Positions 46,181 through 56,220 are shown, numbered from the stretch's first letter. The stretch: DNA of 64,000 nucleotides from Lysinibacillus boronitolerans JCM 21713 = 10a = NBRC 103108 (GCF_000772935.1 NZ_JPVR01000070.1:62001-126000); one strand, 5' to 3'. Made by a program: numbers and translations. Notes: generated from the sequence alone by a model not told the origin.

Positions 46181-47005
46181 TTATAGCGAAGGAGCAGGCG
46201 ATTGCAAAGCAACAGGGAAATCTTCGTATTCTAATACTAAATCGTCAAGTGATAAGAAAGTATAACCTTGCTTTTTAGCTTCTGCAATAAACATTGGTAA
46301 TGCTTCTGCGTTATCCTGTGCTACTGTATGCATTAAAATAACAGCACCAGGATGCAATTGTTCCATAAGTGCATTATAAGCATAATCTGCCCCACGACGT
46401 TCATCTTTCAACCAATCCTTAAAGGCCACAGACCAAAAAATATGGCGATAACCTTCAGCATTGCCCACTTCTAGCACTTTTGCATTAAAAATACCTTCAG
46501 GTGGACGAGCATATGTTGTACGATCGATGCCTGTCAATTCACGTAATTTGCCATCAAACTTTTGCCATTCTGCACGCATGCCATCCGGCGAAAGTCGAGC
46601 CATATTAGGGTGTCCATATGAGTGATTCCCGATAGTATGACCATCCTTCACCATGCGTTTCACCAAATCGCTAGCACTGTCTAAGTAATGGCCAGTTAAA
46701 AAGAAAGTTGCAGGTACATTTTCTTTTTTCAATGTATCCAAGATACTTTCAGTAAAGCCGTTTTCATAGCCATTATCAAATGTTAAATAGGCAATTTTTT
46801 TATCTGCCTTCCCTTTATAAATCGCACCATATTTGTCGAGTAACTGATCGAGCTGTGCGCCTGCTTCTGCCTGCTCTCCGTTTTGAGCGCGTTTAAAGCC
46901 CCAATGGTGTTCATCAGAACCGGCAGCAAAAAATGGATTAAAGCTAATTCCTGCGGCAATAATAAAAGTAGCAATTACCGCGCCTACAATATGTTGTTTC
47001 CACAT
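46181..47005 (-). CDS. pdaA: PdaA-like polysaccharide deacetylase
   Basis: A 274-residue exported NodB-fold deacetylase. A hydrophobic N-terminal signal segment (residues 7-28) precedes the HHWGFKR motif and catalytic TFDNGYENG, typical of PdaA rather than other deacetylases, which have TFDDG. Then SYGHPNM, the ARPPEGIFN substrate loop and ILMHTVAQDN. PdaA deacetylates N-acetylmuramic acid to form the muramic delta-lactam of spore cortex, needed for germination. The position next to yfhF supports a core spore gene. Confidence 0.9.
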   Translation of the reverse strand: MWKQHIVGAVIATFIIAAGISFNPFFAAGSDEHHWGFKRAQNGEQAEAGAQLDQLLDKYGAIYKGKADKKIAYLTFDNGYENGFTESILDTLKKENVPATFFLTGHYLDSASDLVKRMVKDGHTIGNHSYGHPNMARLSPDGMRAEWQKFDGKLRELTGIDRTTYARPPEGIFNAKVLEVGNAEGYRHIFWSVAFKDWLKDERRGADYAYNALMEQLHPGAVILMHTVAQDNAEALPMFIAEAKKQGYTFLSLDDLVLEYEDFPVALQSPAPSL

Positions 47006-47073
47006 AAAAAACGCATCCTTTCTTTTTCATTAGAATGCGTAATTTCTAAAAAAATTATCCAACTTAATTTTTT

Positions 47074-47982
47074 CTAATCTTGAGTCTTTAACAAATTTTC
47101 AAGTGCTTGCTTTAAATAAGGGAATTTAAATATAAAATGTTGTTGTTCTAAAAGGGTTGGTAGCACTTGTTGTCCTTCTAACACAAGTTTGCTTTGTTCG
47201 CCGAGAGCTAAACGCATCGCAAAGCTAGGAACAGCTAGCCAATGACGTCTGTCCATAACTTTTGCAATCATTTGACCAAATTCCTTCATTCTCATTGGAT
47301 GCGGTGCTGTTATATTAAATGGACCATGTATATTTTCATTTGTAATAGCGAAATAAATCGCACGTGCTACATCTTCAATATGTACCCATGAAAGCCACTG
47401 CTCTCCAGAGCCAATCGTTCCACCCACATGCATTTGATAGGGCAATAGCATTGGTGGAAGTGCGCCACCATTTCTACCTAAGATGACACCAAAGCGTGCA
47501 AGTGCTACACGAATGCCTAATGCTTCTGCTCGTTTCGCATGTCGCTCCCAATCGTGGACTGTGGTGCCTAAAAAATCAGTTGCGTAATCCGTAAAATCTT
47601 CATCATAGATGGTTTCTGTGGAAGTTGGGTAAATACCAACGGCACTAGCATTGATAAGGACTTTTGGCTTTATTGTGAGCATGTCCATTATTCGTACTAT
47701 TTCCAATGTGGCATTCATTCGGCTCCAATAGATTGCTTTCTTTTGCTTTTTTGTCCAACGACCATTATTTAATGAAACACCTGCTAAATTCACAAAGGCA
47801 TCCACACCTTCAAAGATTTCCAAAGATTGCTCCTGCTGCTGTAGCCATTGAACATAGTGAACGCCGTTTTCTAGCCTAGACTTATGACGTGTTAAGACAA
47901 AAAGGTCATGTCCGTTGTCCTGCAATAGCTGTATAAGAGCTTTTCCAACAAAGCCAGTACCACCTGCAATCACAATTTTCAT
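47074..47982 (-). CDS. yfhF: TIGR01777 family NAD(P)-binding epimerase
   Basis: A 302-residue SDR-type nucleotide-sugar-epimerase-like protein (YfhF in B. subtilis). It opens MKIVIAGGTGFVGKALIQLL (Rossmann GxxGxxG) and has NLAGVSLNNGRWTKKQK, NASAVGIYPT, and HVGGTIGSGEQWLSWVHIED, all characteristic of the family. The start at 47982 has gaggtg upstream; a frame 23 codons longer lacks a site. It lies divergent from recX, as in B. subtilis. The reaction is unknown. Confidence 0.92.
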   Translation of the reverse strand: MKIVIAGGTGFVGKALIQLLQDNGHDLFVLTRHKSRLENGVHYVQWLQQQEQSLEIFEGVDAFVNLAGVSLNNGRWTKKQKKAIYWSRMNATLEIVRIMDMLTIKPKVLINASAVGIYPTSTETIYDEDFTDYATDFLGTTVHDWERHAKRAEALGIRVALARFGVILGRNGGALPPMLLPYQMHVGGTIGSGEQWLSWVHIEDVARAIYFAITNENIHGPFNITAPHPMRMKEFGQMIAKVMDRRHWLAVPSFAMRLALGEQSKLVLEGQQVLPTLLEQQHFIFKFPYLKQALENLLKTQD

Positions 47983-48157
47983 AACAAGCACCTCTTTTCT
48001 CGAATAAAAAAGCTTACTAATAAGTTTATCATGTAACCAGAAAGTAAACATCTTTAGGCATTCATTGCGAGCAGGAAGTTTACCCGTGGAAGGGAAGAGA
48101 ATACCCGCAAACAGAGGGGAATTAACCGCGCTAATTGTCAGATTCCCTATAAAGAAA

Positions 48158-48166
48158 TGCTATAAT
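48158..48166 (+). promoter_or_regulatory. Extended -10 promoter of recX
   Basis: TGC-TATAAT lies 22 bases before the recX start; a possible TTGTCA at 48135-48140 is too far (20 bases) to be an ideal -35. Confidence 0.55.
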
Positions 48167-48187
48167 GACAATAGTGAGGTGTTTGCT

Positions 48188-48991
48188 ATGCGTATGATCA
48201 CGAAAATTGCACGTCAAAAAAACAATCCTGAACGCTACAATATCTATTTAAATGAAGAGTATGCTTTTCCGGTTGATGAAGCCATTCTTATTCAGTTTGG
48301 TTTAACAAAGGGAAAGGTGCTCGATGAATTTGAAATCCAAGAAATTGCCTATGAAGATGAGATACGTAAGGCATTTAATAAGGGGCTAAACTTCTTATCT
48401 TATCAAATGCGAAGTGAGCATGAGGTTAAGAAAAAACTACTCGCCTTAGAATTTGGAGAAGCTGTAGTGTTAGAGGCGATCCAAAAGTTAAAATCCTATG
48501 GCTTTATTAATGATGAAAACTATTCAAAGGCATTGCTTGATACAAAGAAAGCCACTATGAAAAAAGGGCCGAGAGCCATTAGACAAGACCTGATCAAAAA
48601 AGGCATTGAGAAAAACTTGCAGGATGAGGTGCTTGCTACTTATAGTTTTGAGGAACAAGTAAAACTTGCTAAGCAACTTGCTGAGAAAATTGTTCGTGCG
48701 GAGAGCAAGAGGACGCCAACACAAATTAAGACCAAAATTCAAGATTACTTATTAAGAAAAGGTTATGCTTTTTCGATAGTGGAAGAGGTGCTTAGCCAAG
48801 TTGAGATAGGGCAGGATGATGACAACTGGCAGCAGTTACTCGATGCTCAAGGCGAAAAAGTTTGGAAAAAGTACGTATCGAAGTATACTGGTTATGAGCT
48901 AAAGATGAAGGTTAAACAGGCGCTCTATCAAAAAGGGTTTCCTATAGAAGTAATAGACCGTTTTATAGAAGAGAAGGAGAATGAAGAATGA
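48188..48991 (+). CDS. recX: Recombination regulator RecX
   Basis: A 267-residue RecX, close to the B. subtilis length. It has the tandem three-helix repeats of the family: AFNKGLNFLSYQMRSEHEVKK, then the KLKSYGFINDENYSKALL block and GPRAIRQDLIKKGI. RecX modulates RecA filaments. The ATG at 48188 follows gtgaggtg; the upstream extension of the frame is not supported. It overlaps yfhH by 4 bases. Confidence 0.94.
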   Translation: MRMITKIARQKNNPERYNIYLNEEYAFPVDEAILIQFGLTKGKVLDEFEIQEIAYEDEIRKAFNKGLNFLSYQMRSEHEVKKKLLALEFGEAVVLEAIQKLKSYGFINDENYSKALLDTKKATMKKGPRAIRQDLIKKGIEKNLQDEVLATYSFEEQVKLAKQLAEKIVRAESKRTPTQIKTKIQDYLLRKGYAFSIVEEVLSQVEIGQDDDNWQQLLDAQGEKVWKKYVSKYTGYELKMKVKQALYQKGFPIEVIDRFIEEKENEE

Positions 48992-49317
48992 GTGAAAAAA
49001 ATTATGCAGCTATGTCTGAACATGAATTGCGAGAGGAAATTGCATTTCTAAAAGAGAAAGCTCGAAAGGCTGAACAGCTAGGAATCATCAATGAATTTGC
49101 TGTTTATGAACGCAAAGCTTTAATGGCTGCGGCTTATTTAGTGGATCTTGATACGATCGTTCCAGGAGAAATGTATCGTATTGATGGTTCAGATAATGAG
49201 TTTTTCCAAGTAGATTATTTAAAGGGACGCTTTGCTTGGGGTCACCGTTTAGGCGGGGACAAGTACCAAGAGGCACTACCAGTATCTATCCTTTCTCCAG
49301 TAAAGGTGGGCAAATAA
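48988..49317 (+). CDS. yfhH: YfhH family protein (DUF1811)
   Basis: A 109-residue protein matching YfhH: an N-terminal helix-rich part (MSEHELREEIAFLKEKARKA) and a C-terminal SH3-like part (GEMYRIDGSDNEFFQVDYLK). It overlaps recX by ATGA and directly abuts yfhJ, so the three genes are cotranscribed, as in B. subtilis. Function unknown. Confidence 0.9.
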   Translation: MSEKNYAAMSEHELREEIAFLKEKARKAEQLGIINEFAVYERKALMAAAYLVDLDTIVPGEMYRIDGSDNEFFQVDYLKGRFAWGHRLGGDKYQEALPVSILSPVKVGK

Positions 49318-49587
49318 ATGGATGAAAAAATTGAGAAACTAACAGCAGAGTTACTTGCAAAGAATCCTCAGATGTCTGTTGGACGGGCGCAGGTTTGGGT
49401 AGAGTTGTTATGGAGTGATTTTGAATCAACTGCCGCGAAAGCAGGGTATGATTATCGTGGAGCAGAGTATACAGAAAAGCTTGTTCGTCAATTAATTGCT
49501 AGCTACGGTGATAAACTACACGCATTTGCCGGGCGTAATCCGAAATATATACATTTACTAGATGCTAGTGATGATATGGTACAATAA
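49318..49587 (+). CDS. yfhJ: YfhJ/WVELL family protein
   Basis: An 89-residue protein with the eponymous WVELLWSDFE motif near residue 26 and the AGRNPKYIHLL ending of the YfhJ family. It starts immediately after the yfhH stop. Function unknown. A terminator follows. Confidence 0.9.
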   Translation: MDEKIEKLTAELLAKNPQMSVGRAQVWVELLWSDFESTAAKAGYDYRGAEYTEKLVRQLIASYGDKLHAFAGRNPKYIHLLDASDDMVQ

Positions 49588-49589
49588 TA

Positions 49590-49617
49590 AAACCCTGACC
49601 AATATTGGTCAGGGTTT
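49590..49617. terminator. Terminator between yfhJ and yfhP
   Basis: An 11-bp perfect stem (49590-49600 with 49607-49617) with flanking A and T runs, serving both convergent genes. Confidence 0.9.
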
Positions 49618-49622
49618 ACTGC

Positions 49623-50609
49623 TTAATTACTTGCACCAATTTGAAGTTTTTTCTGGAGCTTATCTTCTGTAAAGATCCAGCCTGTGTAAGACGTAATGAT
49701 GTCATTCGCCTCATTTAAATGTGCTACGGCCACGAAAGGATAACGATTGTCACTACGGTAACGCAAATCGATTAACCGTACTTCTATTAGGCCGTTTTCA
49801 AGCTCTGAAATCTCCCATCGGTACATAGGGGAGAAGGACACAAATGCAGCTAAGTTAGGATCTTTCATTGCAGCATCTACAAGAGCCGTTTTAGGCAAAG
49901 GCTTAATTTCGAATTTATCATAAATATTAACAGTCCTTCCATATGCACGCCCAACATAATAATGAGTTTTGGACTTGGCTGCGATTCGCCAGTGAAAAAA
50001 GCGCATAGTAGGTGCTACAATGACATATTCTTCATCTTGAATGGTATGATGCACCGCATTTTTTACTGCTTTTTGCACGGCAAATCGTAAAATATAGTAA
50101 ATCACGATAACGATATACATGATACTGAATGTCCATACTGGATTTGTACCAAATGCCCATAACACAATTCCGACACAATGTAAGGAAAAGATTATGGGAT
50201 CGAATGTATTAATGACACCTAATGCAACCCATTTTCGAGAGAAGGGTCGAATTGCTTGTGTACCATATGCGTTAAAAATATCGACAAAAACATGAAGCGC
50301 CACAGCTAAAAATGTCCAAAGCCATAAATGTAACACATTCACGTCTTGCAAAATTAGTGATAAAACAATGGTAATTAAAATAGGCCAAATAGCTACAGCT
50401 GGTAGTGAGTGTGTAATTCCTCGATGATGTCGAATATAGATGGCGTTATTACGTAGTTTTAACACAGTGTCAACATCTGGAGCTTGTGAGCCAATAATTG
50501 TACCTGCCATTACTGCTGTAAAAGTCATTGAATGATCGGCTACTACAGGGTCGGCTAATGCAAGACCGCCAAGGGCAATACCCATAACGAAATGTGTACC
50601 TGAATCCAA
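49623..50609 (-). CDS. yfhP: YfhP-like membrane-bound metal-dependent hydrolase
   Basis: A 328-residue DUF457/LexA-binding-type membrane protein. It begins MDSGTHFVMGIALGGLALAD and has conserved metal-type residues in GSQAPDVDTV and HHRGITHSLP, several membrane helices in the first 200 residues, and a soluble C-terminal domain. YfhP in B. subtilis represses yfhQ (mutY)-adjacent genes by older annotation, but no activity is established. It is divergent from mutY. Confidence 0.88.
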   Translation of the reverse strand: MDSGTHFVMGIALGGLALADPVVADHSMTFTAVMAGTIIGSQAPDVDTVLKLRNNAIYIRHHRGITHSLPAVAIWPILITIVLSLILQDVNVLHLWLWTFLAVALHVFVDIFNAYGTQAIRPFSRKWVALGVINTFDPIIFSLHCVGIVLWAFGTNPVWTFSIMYIVIVIYYILRFAVQKAVKNAVHHTIQDEEYVIVAPTMRFFHWRIAAKSKTHYYVGRAYGRTVNIYDKFEIKPLPKTALVDAAMKDPNLAAFVSFSPMYRWEISELENGLIEVRLIDLRYRSDNRYPFVAVAHLNEANDIITSYTGWIFTEDKLQKKLQIGASN

Positions 50610-50809
50610 AAATATCCACTCCTAGTATGCATTAAAATCGAGTACAATGTGCATACAACTTTATTTCAAAAATAATAAAAGGTATATTGAAATATTTTGA
50701 CATTCATGTGAAAGAGACGATTATTGTCGATCTTTCACGAATATTCTTTACTTCATTATTGTATACCCTTTTCATCATAAATTAAATCGTAAAAACAACG
50801 GAGGTCACT

Positions 50810-51859
50810 GTGAATTACCCATATGTAACAGAATTTCGACAATCATTAGTTGACTGGTTTAACACAGAGAAGCGTGATTTGCCTTGGAGACACACAACAG
50901 ACCCTTATAAAATTTGGGTATCTGAAGTGATGCTACAACAGACACGTGTCGACACAGTTATTCCTTATTACAATCGCTTTATGGAAAGTTTTCCAACATT
51001 AGATTTGCTTGCGGAAGCACCCCAAGAATATTTATTAAAGCATTGGGAAGGTCTTGGCTATTATTCCCGAGCTCGCAATTTACAAGCAGGTGCTCGTGAG
51101 GTTTTAGAAAATTACGGCGGTATAGTACCTGACAATCGCCATGAAATATCTAAATTAAAAGGTGTTGGTCCCTATACTGCAGGCGCTATTTTAAGTATTG
51201 CCTATAATAAGCCTGAACATGCAGTTGACGGTAATGTTATGCGGGTTCTAAGTAGAGTGCTTGATATACATGATGATATAGCCCTTCCGAAAACGAAGAA
51301 AATTTTTGAAGTGGCGGTTGAGGAACTAATTGATCCTCATCATGCTTCATCGTTTAACCAAGGCTTAATGGAACTAGGTGCACTTATTTGTACACCTACC
51401 TCTCCAAAATGTTTATTATGCCCAGTCAGAGAGTATTGCACCGCTTTTAATGAGGGAGAGCCAGAAAAATTACCTGTCAAATCAAAAAAGATAAAAATGA
51501 AGCATCTCACATATGATGTGCTCGTATATGAAAATGACAAAGGTCAATTTTTAATGCAGCAACGTCCTGAGGAAGGTCTGCTAGCTAACCTATGGCAATT
51601 TCCAATGATTGATACAAGTCAATCTTCAGCAGAAAACTTTACAAAGGAATATACAGTCAATGCACAGGCCAAACAGGAGCTACTTACATTTAAACATGTT
51701 TTTTCACATTTAACTTGGCATTTAAATAGCTATTATATAAAATCCGAGTCCACTGAGCTAGGTGATTGGCTAAGCCGTGAGCAAATAGAATTATTACCGA
51801 TGCCTGTTCCTATGCTAAAAATTTGGGATGAAGTAAAAAAGCAAACCGCAGGAAAATAA
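50810..51859 (+). CDS. mutY: A/G-specific adenine glycosylase
   Basis: A 349-residue MutY. The catalytic Glu lies in IWVSEVMLQQTRVDTV, the helix-hairpin-helix in LKGVGPYTAGAI, the catalytic Asp in AVDGNVMRVLSRV, and the [4Fe-4S] ligands in CTPTSPKCLLCPVREYC (C-x6-C-x2-C-x5-C). A C-terminal Nudix-like domain recognises 8-oxoG. It removes A paired with 8-oxoG. GTG start with ggaggtcact upstream. It corresponds to B. subtilis yfhQ in gene order. Confidence 0.95.
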   Translation: MNYPYVTEFRQSLVDWFNTEKRDLPWRHTTDPYKIWVSEVMLQQTRVDTVIPYYNRFMESFPTLDLLAEAPQEYLLKHWEGLGYYSRARNLQAGAREVLENYGGIVPDNRHEISKLKGVGPYTAGAILSIAYNKPEHAVDGNVMRVLSRVLDIHDDIALPKTKKIFEVAVEELIDPHHASSFNQGLMELGALICTPTSPKCLLCPVREYCTAFNEGEPEKLPVKSKKIKMKHLTYDVLVYENDKGQFLMQQRPEEGLLANLWQFPMIDTSQSSAENFTKEYTVNAQAKQELLTFKHVFSHLTWHLNSYYIKSESTELGDWLSREQIELLPMPVPMLKIWDEVKKQTAGK

Positions 51860-51884
51860 ATCCTTCTTAAAATCATCAAATCAT

Positions 51885-51916
51885 GAGCATAAAAGTCATC
51901 ACCTCCGTACACAATA
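51885..51916 (+). promoter_or_regulatory. Probable sigma-G/F promoter of the SASP gene
   Basis: GAGCATA (-35, ending at 51891), an 18-base spacer and CACAATA (-10, 51910-51916) resemble the forespore consensus (TGMATA and CATAMTA) and lie 24 bases before the gamma-type SASP start. Confidence 0.55.
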
Positions 51917-51939
51917 ACTAGCGTGGAGGTGAATGAAGG

Positions 51940-52116
51940 ATGAAAAAACAAAACAACCAAAATTTCCAACCGAATAAAAACATGCAACGTCAAAGTGAAG
52001 AATTTGGTTATGAAACAGACGTAAATGAAGTGCAAAAGCAAAATGCGAAAGCAGAGCAAAAGAAAGCTCCAGCTTCTGGTCGTTTCTCAAAAACTAACCA
52101 AGATTTAGGTGAGTAA
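51940..52116 (+). CDS. sspE: Gamma-type small acid-soluble spore protein
   Basis: A 58-residue Gln/Asn/Lys-rich protein, easily missed because it is short. It contains one clear gamma-SASP repeat (EEFGYETDVNEVQKQNAKAE) and a second partial one (SGRFSKTNQD). Gamma SASPs are degraded by GPR in germination to supply amino acids. The gene has ggaggt upstream and a forespore-type promoter, and it occupies the place of sspE after yfhQ in B. subtilis. It is shorter than B. subtilis SspE (84 residues), having one full repeat rather than two. Confidence 0.87.
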   Translation: MKKQNNQNFQPNKNMQRQSEEFGYETDVNEVQKQNAKAEQKKAPASGRFSKTNQDLGE

Positions 52117-52148
52117 CACTTTGTAACTGCATAATTGCATTTACCTCT

Positions 52149-52195
52149 AAGGGGCTGTCTTAAATCCGAAAAGATGAAAAAGACAGCCCCTTTTA
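52149..52195 (+). terminator. Terminator after sspE
   Basis: A 12-bp perfect stem (52149-52160 with 52181-52192) followed by T residues. The region from here to 52370 holds no frame or dyad that I can assign. Confidence 0.9.
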
Positions 52196-52372
52196 AATTG
52201 TTTAGGTAAGTAAATCGTCAGCTGTAAAGGAAATCCTCTAAGTAATTAACTAAAAAATCCCATCAAAGCTGACATTATAATAAAATTCGCTTATAATTGA
52301 CTAAATTTTATACAAATTCAAAATAGCGTAGTGAAATTTGTGGTTTTCTAACTACACCTTTCGCGTACACAT

Positions 52373-52381
52373 TGCTATAAT
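52373..52381 (+). promoter_or_regulatory. Extended -10 promoter of the ntdP gene
   Basis: TGC-TATAAT without a matching -35, 54 bases before the ygaC start; the same element recurs before recX and the ABC transporter gene. Confidence 0.5.
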
Positions 52382-52434
52382 ATACTAGAGACTGCTAGAT
52401 TTAGGTAGCATAGACGAAAAGGTGGGCTAACAAA

Positions 52435-52986
52435 ATGGCATTACCGGTAGAAGGAGAAACGATACAAATACATAGTTATAAGCACAATGGCCGTATCCAC
52501 CGTGTTTGGCAAGAAACGATGGTTTTAAAAGGAACGAAAAATATCGTAATCGGTGCAAATGAACGGACACTTGTGACAGAATCCGATGGTCGTACATGGC
52601 TAACGAGAGAGCCCTCTATTTGCTACTTCCATGCGGAACACTGGTTTAACATCATCTGTATGCTACGTGAAGACGGTGTGTATTATTATTGCAATCTAAG
52701 CTCACCATTTGTTTTCGATAATAATGCCATTAAATATATCGACTATGATTTAGATATTAAAGTTTTTCCTGACATGTCTTATACCCTTTTAGACGAGGAT
52801 GAATATGAGCTCCATCGTAAGGAAATGTCTTATCCTGATGTCATAGATAAGATTTTAAAGCGCAATGTCGATAAATTGATAAGCTGGATTCAACAAAAAA
52901 GAGGACCTTTTGCACCCGATTTCATCGATGTCTGGACAAATCGTTACAAATTCCAGCTTGATATGCAGTCAGATGATCGTTCATGA
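52435..52986 (+). CDS. ntdP: Nucleoside tri-/diphosphatase (DUF402, YgaC)
   Basis: A 183-residue DUF402 protein matching B. subtilis YgaC and Staphylococcus NtdP, which hydrolyse nucleoside tri- and diphosphates with divalent metal. Visible parts: [36 protein letters not shown], and the acidic metal-site segment [13 protein letters not shown] followed by LDEDEYELH. Ribosome binding site aaggtggg. It precedes the ABC transporter, as ygaC precedes ygaD in B. subtilis. Confidence 0.92.
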   Translation: MALPVEGETIQIHSYKHNGRIHRVWQETMVLKGTKNIVIGANERTLVTESDGRTWLTREPSICYFHAEHWFNIICMLREDGVYYYCNLSSPFVFDNNAIKYIDYDLDIKVFPDMSYTLLDEDEYELHRKEMSYPDVIDKILKRNVDKLISWIQQKRGPFAPDFIDVWTNRYKFQLDMQSDDRS

Positions 52987-53018
52987 CACCTATTAGTTTA
53001 ACTAATAGGTGTTTTTTA
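52986..53018 (+). terminator. Terminator after the ntdP gene
   Basis: A 13-bp perfect stem (52986-52998 with 53000-53012) with almost no loop and a T run; it starts on the stop codon. Confidence 0.85.
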
Positions 53019-53100
53019 TTGGTGGGGAACAGAGAGCTGTAAAGGCAAAATCGAAATAGTTCGCTATAAAGTCACTATAACTGTATTTTAATCAAAATAT

Positions 53101-53109
53101 TGCTATAAT
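53101..53109 (+). promoter_or_regulatory. Extended -10 promoter of the ABC transporter gene
   Basis: TGC-TATAAT, 57 bases before the transporter start. Confidence 0.5.
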
Positions 53110-53165
53110 ACTTAGGGCATTCATCTTCGAATGTCTGTTTCTTTTTGTAAGGATGTGATGATAAA

Positions 53166-54911
53166 TTGGGAAGCATTAAGCGATATATGCGCTTTGTTAA
53201 ACCATATACATGGGAAATTATTTTAACGATTATCATTGGTATAGTAAAATTTGCTATTCCACTATTTATTCCACTGCTCATTAAGATTGTATTGGATGAC
53301 ATTATTGCAGCAGATGACTTAACAGATGTAGAAAAAACAAAAGAATTATTTTACTGGCTAGGTGGAACTATTATTGTGTTCTTTATTATTCGTCCACCTA
53401 TTGAGTACTATCGACAATATTTTGCACAACACGTAAGCAACAAGGTGCTTTTTGATATCCGTAAGGAAATTTATGCACATTTACAGCGTTTAAGTTTAAG
53501 GTACTATGCCAATACACGTGCAGGTGATGTTATTTCAAGGGTAATTAATGATGTTGAGCAAACAAAAACCTTTGTCATGACGGGGTTAATGAATGTTTGG
53601 TTAGATCTGGCGACGATTGTAATTGCGATTGCCATTATGTTAACCATGGATGTGAAGCTAACGCTAGTCGCATTGATCGCATTTCCATTTTATGCCTTCA
53701 GTGTGAAGTACTTTTTTGGCAAATTGAGAGATTTGACACGGAAACGTTCTCAAGCACTTGCGGGTGTACAAAGCTATTTACATGAACGTGTAGCTGGTAT
53801 GAGCATTATTAAAAGCTTTACTTTAGAAAAGCATGAACAAAAATTGTTCGATTCAGCAAACGGTGAGTTTTTAGAAAAAGCACTTGATCAAACAAAGTGG
53901 AATGCAAAATCATTTGCTGTCGTGAATACTATTACAGATGTAGCGCCATTGCTCGTTATCGCCTATGCGGGCTATCAAGTAATAAATGGGTCACTTTCAG
54001 TTGGAACAATGGTTGCTTTTATTGCTTATATTGAACGTCTGTATGGCCCACTTCGTCGACTTGTTAGCTCTTCCACAACTTTAACGCAGTCAATCGCTTC
54101 AATGGATCGAATGTTCGATTTAATAGATGAGCCTTATGAAGTGAAGGATAAGGACTATGCTCGTGAACTCCCACGTGCAAATGGGCAGGTTCGCTTTCAC
54201 AATGTATCCTTCCAATATGAAGAAACTGGCTCCCCTATTATAGATGCTATCGATTTAACGATAAATCCTGGAGAGACTGTTGCCTTTGTAGGGATGAGTG
54301 GTGGTGGTAAGTCAACGATTATCAGCCTAATTCCTCGCTTTTACGATACAACAAGCGGGCAAGTGACCATTGATGGAAACGATGTACGGGATGTCACTTT
54401 ACATTCCTTACGATCTCAAATTGGTATTGTCCTGCAAGATAATATACTTTTTAGTGATTCTGTCAAAGAGAATATCTTAATGGGGAGACCAGATGCAACA
54501 GATGCACAAGTCATCGAAGCAGCGAAAGCGGCAAATGCCCATGACTTTATTATGAGTCTACCTAATGGTTATGACACAAAGGTTGGAGAAAGAGGAGTAA
54601 AGCTCTCTGGCGGACAAAAACAACGAGTTGCTATTGCGCGTGTGTTTTTAAAAAATCCACCGATTCTAATCCTGGATGAGGCTACTTCTGCATTAGATTT
54701 GGAAAGTGAGGCACTGATTCAAGAATCATTAGACAAGCTAGCTCATGAACGAACAACTATTATTATTGCGCACCGTCTTTCTACAATTACACATGCTGAC
54801 AAGATTTTCGTTATCGATCATGGTCAATTAATCGAAAGTGGAACACATGAACAGTTAATGGACAGTCAGGGGACCTATTATAATTTATTCCAAGTACAGC
54901 ATTTAGATTAA
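53166..54911 (+). CDS. ABC exporter, fused membrane and ATPase domains (YgaD-like)
   Basis: A 581-residue half-exporter. About six membrane helices (residues 15-310) are followed by an ATPase with [19 protein letters not shown] (Walker A), [13 protein letters not shown] (Q loop), [14 protein letters not shown] (signature), [12 protein letters not shown] (Walker B) and AHRLSTI. It matches YgaD by position and type, a homodimeric lipid or multidrug exporter; substrate unknown. The start is TTG with an aaggatgtga site, somewhat weak. Confidence 0.92.
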   Translation: MGSIKRYMRFVKPYTWEIILTIIIGIVKFAIPLFIPLLIKIVLDDIIAADDLTDVEKTKELFYWLGGTIIVFFIIRPPIEYYRQYFAQHVSNKVLFDIRKEIYAHLQRLSLRYYANTRAGDVISRVINDVEQTKTFVMTGLMNVWLDLATIVIAIAIMLTMDVKLTLVALIAFPFYAFSVKYFFGKLRDLTRKRSQALAGVQSYLHERVAGMSIIKSFTLEKHEQKLFDSANGEFLEKALDQTKWNAKSFAVVNTITDVAPLLVIAYAGYQVINGSLSVGTMVAFIAYIERLYGPLRRLVSSSTTLTQSIASMDRMFDLIDEPYEVKDKDYARELPRANGQVRFHNVSFQYEETGSPIIDAIDLTINPGETVAFVGMSGGGKSTIISLIPRFYDTTSGQVTIDGNDVRDVTLHSLRSQIGIVLQDNILFSDSVKENILMGRPDATDAQVIEAAKAANAHDFIMSLPNGYDTKVGERGVKLSGGQKQRVAIARVFLKNPPILILDEATSALDLESEALIQESLDKLAHERTTIIIAHRLSTITHADKIFVIDHGQLIESGTHEQLMDSQGTYYNLFQVQHLD

Positions 54912-54954
54912 AATTTTCCGTAAATTACACGGTTTAAGAATTTTTTTCAAAAAA

Positions 54955-54993
54955 AGTCTTTCATTTATTTGAAAATGGAAGGCTATTTTTTTT
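54955..54993 (+). terminator. Terminator after the ABC exporter
   Basis: A 12-bp stem with several G-T pairs (54955-54966 with 54973-54984) and a run of ten T. The 210 bases after it are very AT-rich and hold the dpp promoter region, where I see no clear site. Confidence 0.8.
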
Positions 54994-55206
54994 TGAAAAA
55001 TGTAAAAAATTATCTCTTTATAAGATTTTATTATTATCGAAGGCGATTATTGTAGAAATTCTATGTAATTTGCAGAATATTAATGATTGAAAGAGTAAGG
55101 ATTTTTAGTTAGAATTATCTGAAAATAAGGAATTTAACGAAAGTTATAGTATTCTATTAATATTATTATACATTTAAGTAAAATATAGGTAGGGTGGGCG
55201 TTACAC

Positions 55207-56220
55207 ATGAGGAAAAAACTACTAGAAATAAAAGGTTTGAAAACAACCTTTTTCACAGATAATGGGCAAATTCCTGCTGTAGACGATATCGATTTTTCTG
55301 TCCATGAAGGAGAAATTTTAGGGATTGTAGGAGAATCGGGAAGTGGTAAAAGTGTTACGTCGCTGTCCATCATGGGATTAATTCCATCACCACCAGGTAA
55401 AATAACGGGTGGAGAAATTTTGCTAGATGGCAAAAATATTGCTAAATATACGGATAAACAAATGCAAAAAATACGTGGAAAAGACATTGCAATGATTTTC
55501 CAAGAGCCAATGACTTCGCTAAACCCTTTGTTCACGATTGGTGACCAGTTAAAGGAGGCTATATTAATACATAATCCAAAATGGTCGAAAAAGGAAGCGT
55601 TTGCAAGAGCGGTTGAAATCATGAAATTGGTGGGTCTACCACGTGCTGAGGAATTGCTAAAGGACTACCCACATCAGCTGTCTGGCGGAATGCGTCAACG
55701 TGTGATGATTGCTATGGCACTTGTCTGTGATCCACAAGTATTAATTGCGGATGAGCCTACAACTGCATTGGATGTTACGATACAAGCCCAAATTTTACAG
55801 CTTATGAAAGACTTAAATAAACGATTGAATACAGCTGTGCTGTTAATTACACATGATTTGGGGGTTGTCGCAGAAACTTGTGAGCGAGTGATTGTTATGT
55901 ATGCAGGACAAATAGTGGAAGAGGCACCGATTCATGAAATTTTCACAAATCCGAAACATCCCTATACACAAGGACTCATTCAATCAGTACCTGACATGCG
56001 TTATAAAAAGGAAAATTTATACTCCATCCCTGGAAGTGTACCGAAACCAGGAAGTATTCAGGTAGGCTGTCGTTTTGCGGCACGCTGTGAATATGCAATG
56101 GAACGTTGTTTGCAGGAAACACCACCTTTATTTGAAGCAGCAGAGAATCATAAATCGAGATGTTTTTTACTAGAGAAGCAGGAGGTGGAGCAACGTGTCG
56201 AAAGCGTTATTAAAGGTTGA
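55207..56220 (+). CDS. Dipeptide ABC transporter ATPase (DppD/OppD type)
   Basis: A 337-residue ATPase of the peptide/nickel importer family: [16 protein letters not shown] (Walker A), [14 protein letters not shown] (Q loop), [15 protein letters not shown] (signature), [13 protein letters not shown] (Walker B), and the C-terminal oligopeptide-type domain with [14 protein letters not shown]. It powers uptake with the next gene product. The downstream ATPase gene overlaps it by 26 bases. Start ATG after ggtgggcg. Confidence 0.92.
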   Translation: MRKKLLEIKGLKTTFFTDNGQIPAVDDIDFSVHEGEILGIVGESGSGKSVTSLSIMGLIPSPPGKITGGEILLDGKNIAKYTDKQMQKIRGKDIAMIFQEPMTSLNPLFTIGDQLKEAILIHNPKWSKKEAFARAVEIMKLVGLPRAEELLKDYPHQLSGGMRQRVMIAMALVCDPQVLIADEPTTALDVTIQAQILQLMKDLNKRLNTAVLLITHDLGVVAETCERVIVMYAGQIVEEAPIHEIFTNPKHPYTQGLIQSVPDMRYKKENLYSIPGSVPKPGSIQVGCRFAARCEYAMERCLQETPPLFEAAENHKSRCFLLEKQEVEQRVESVIKG

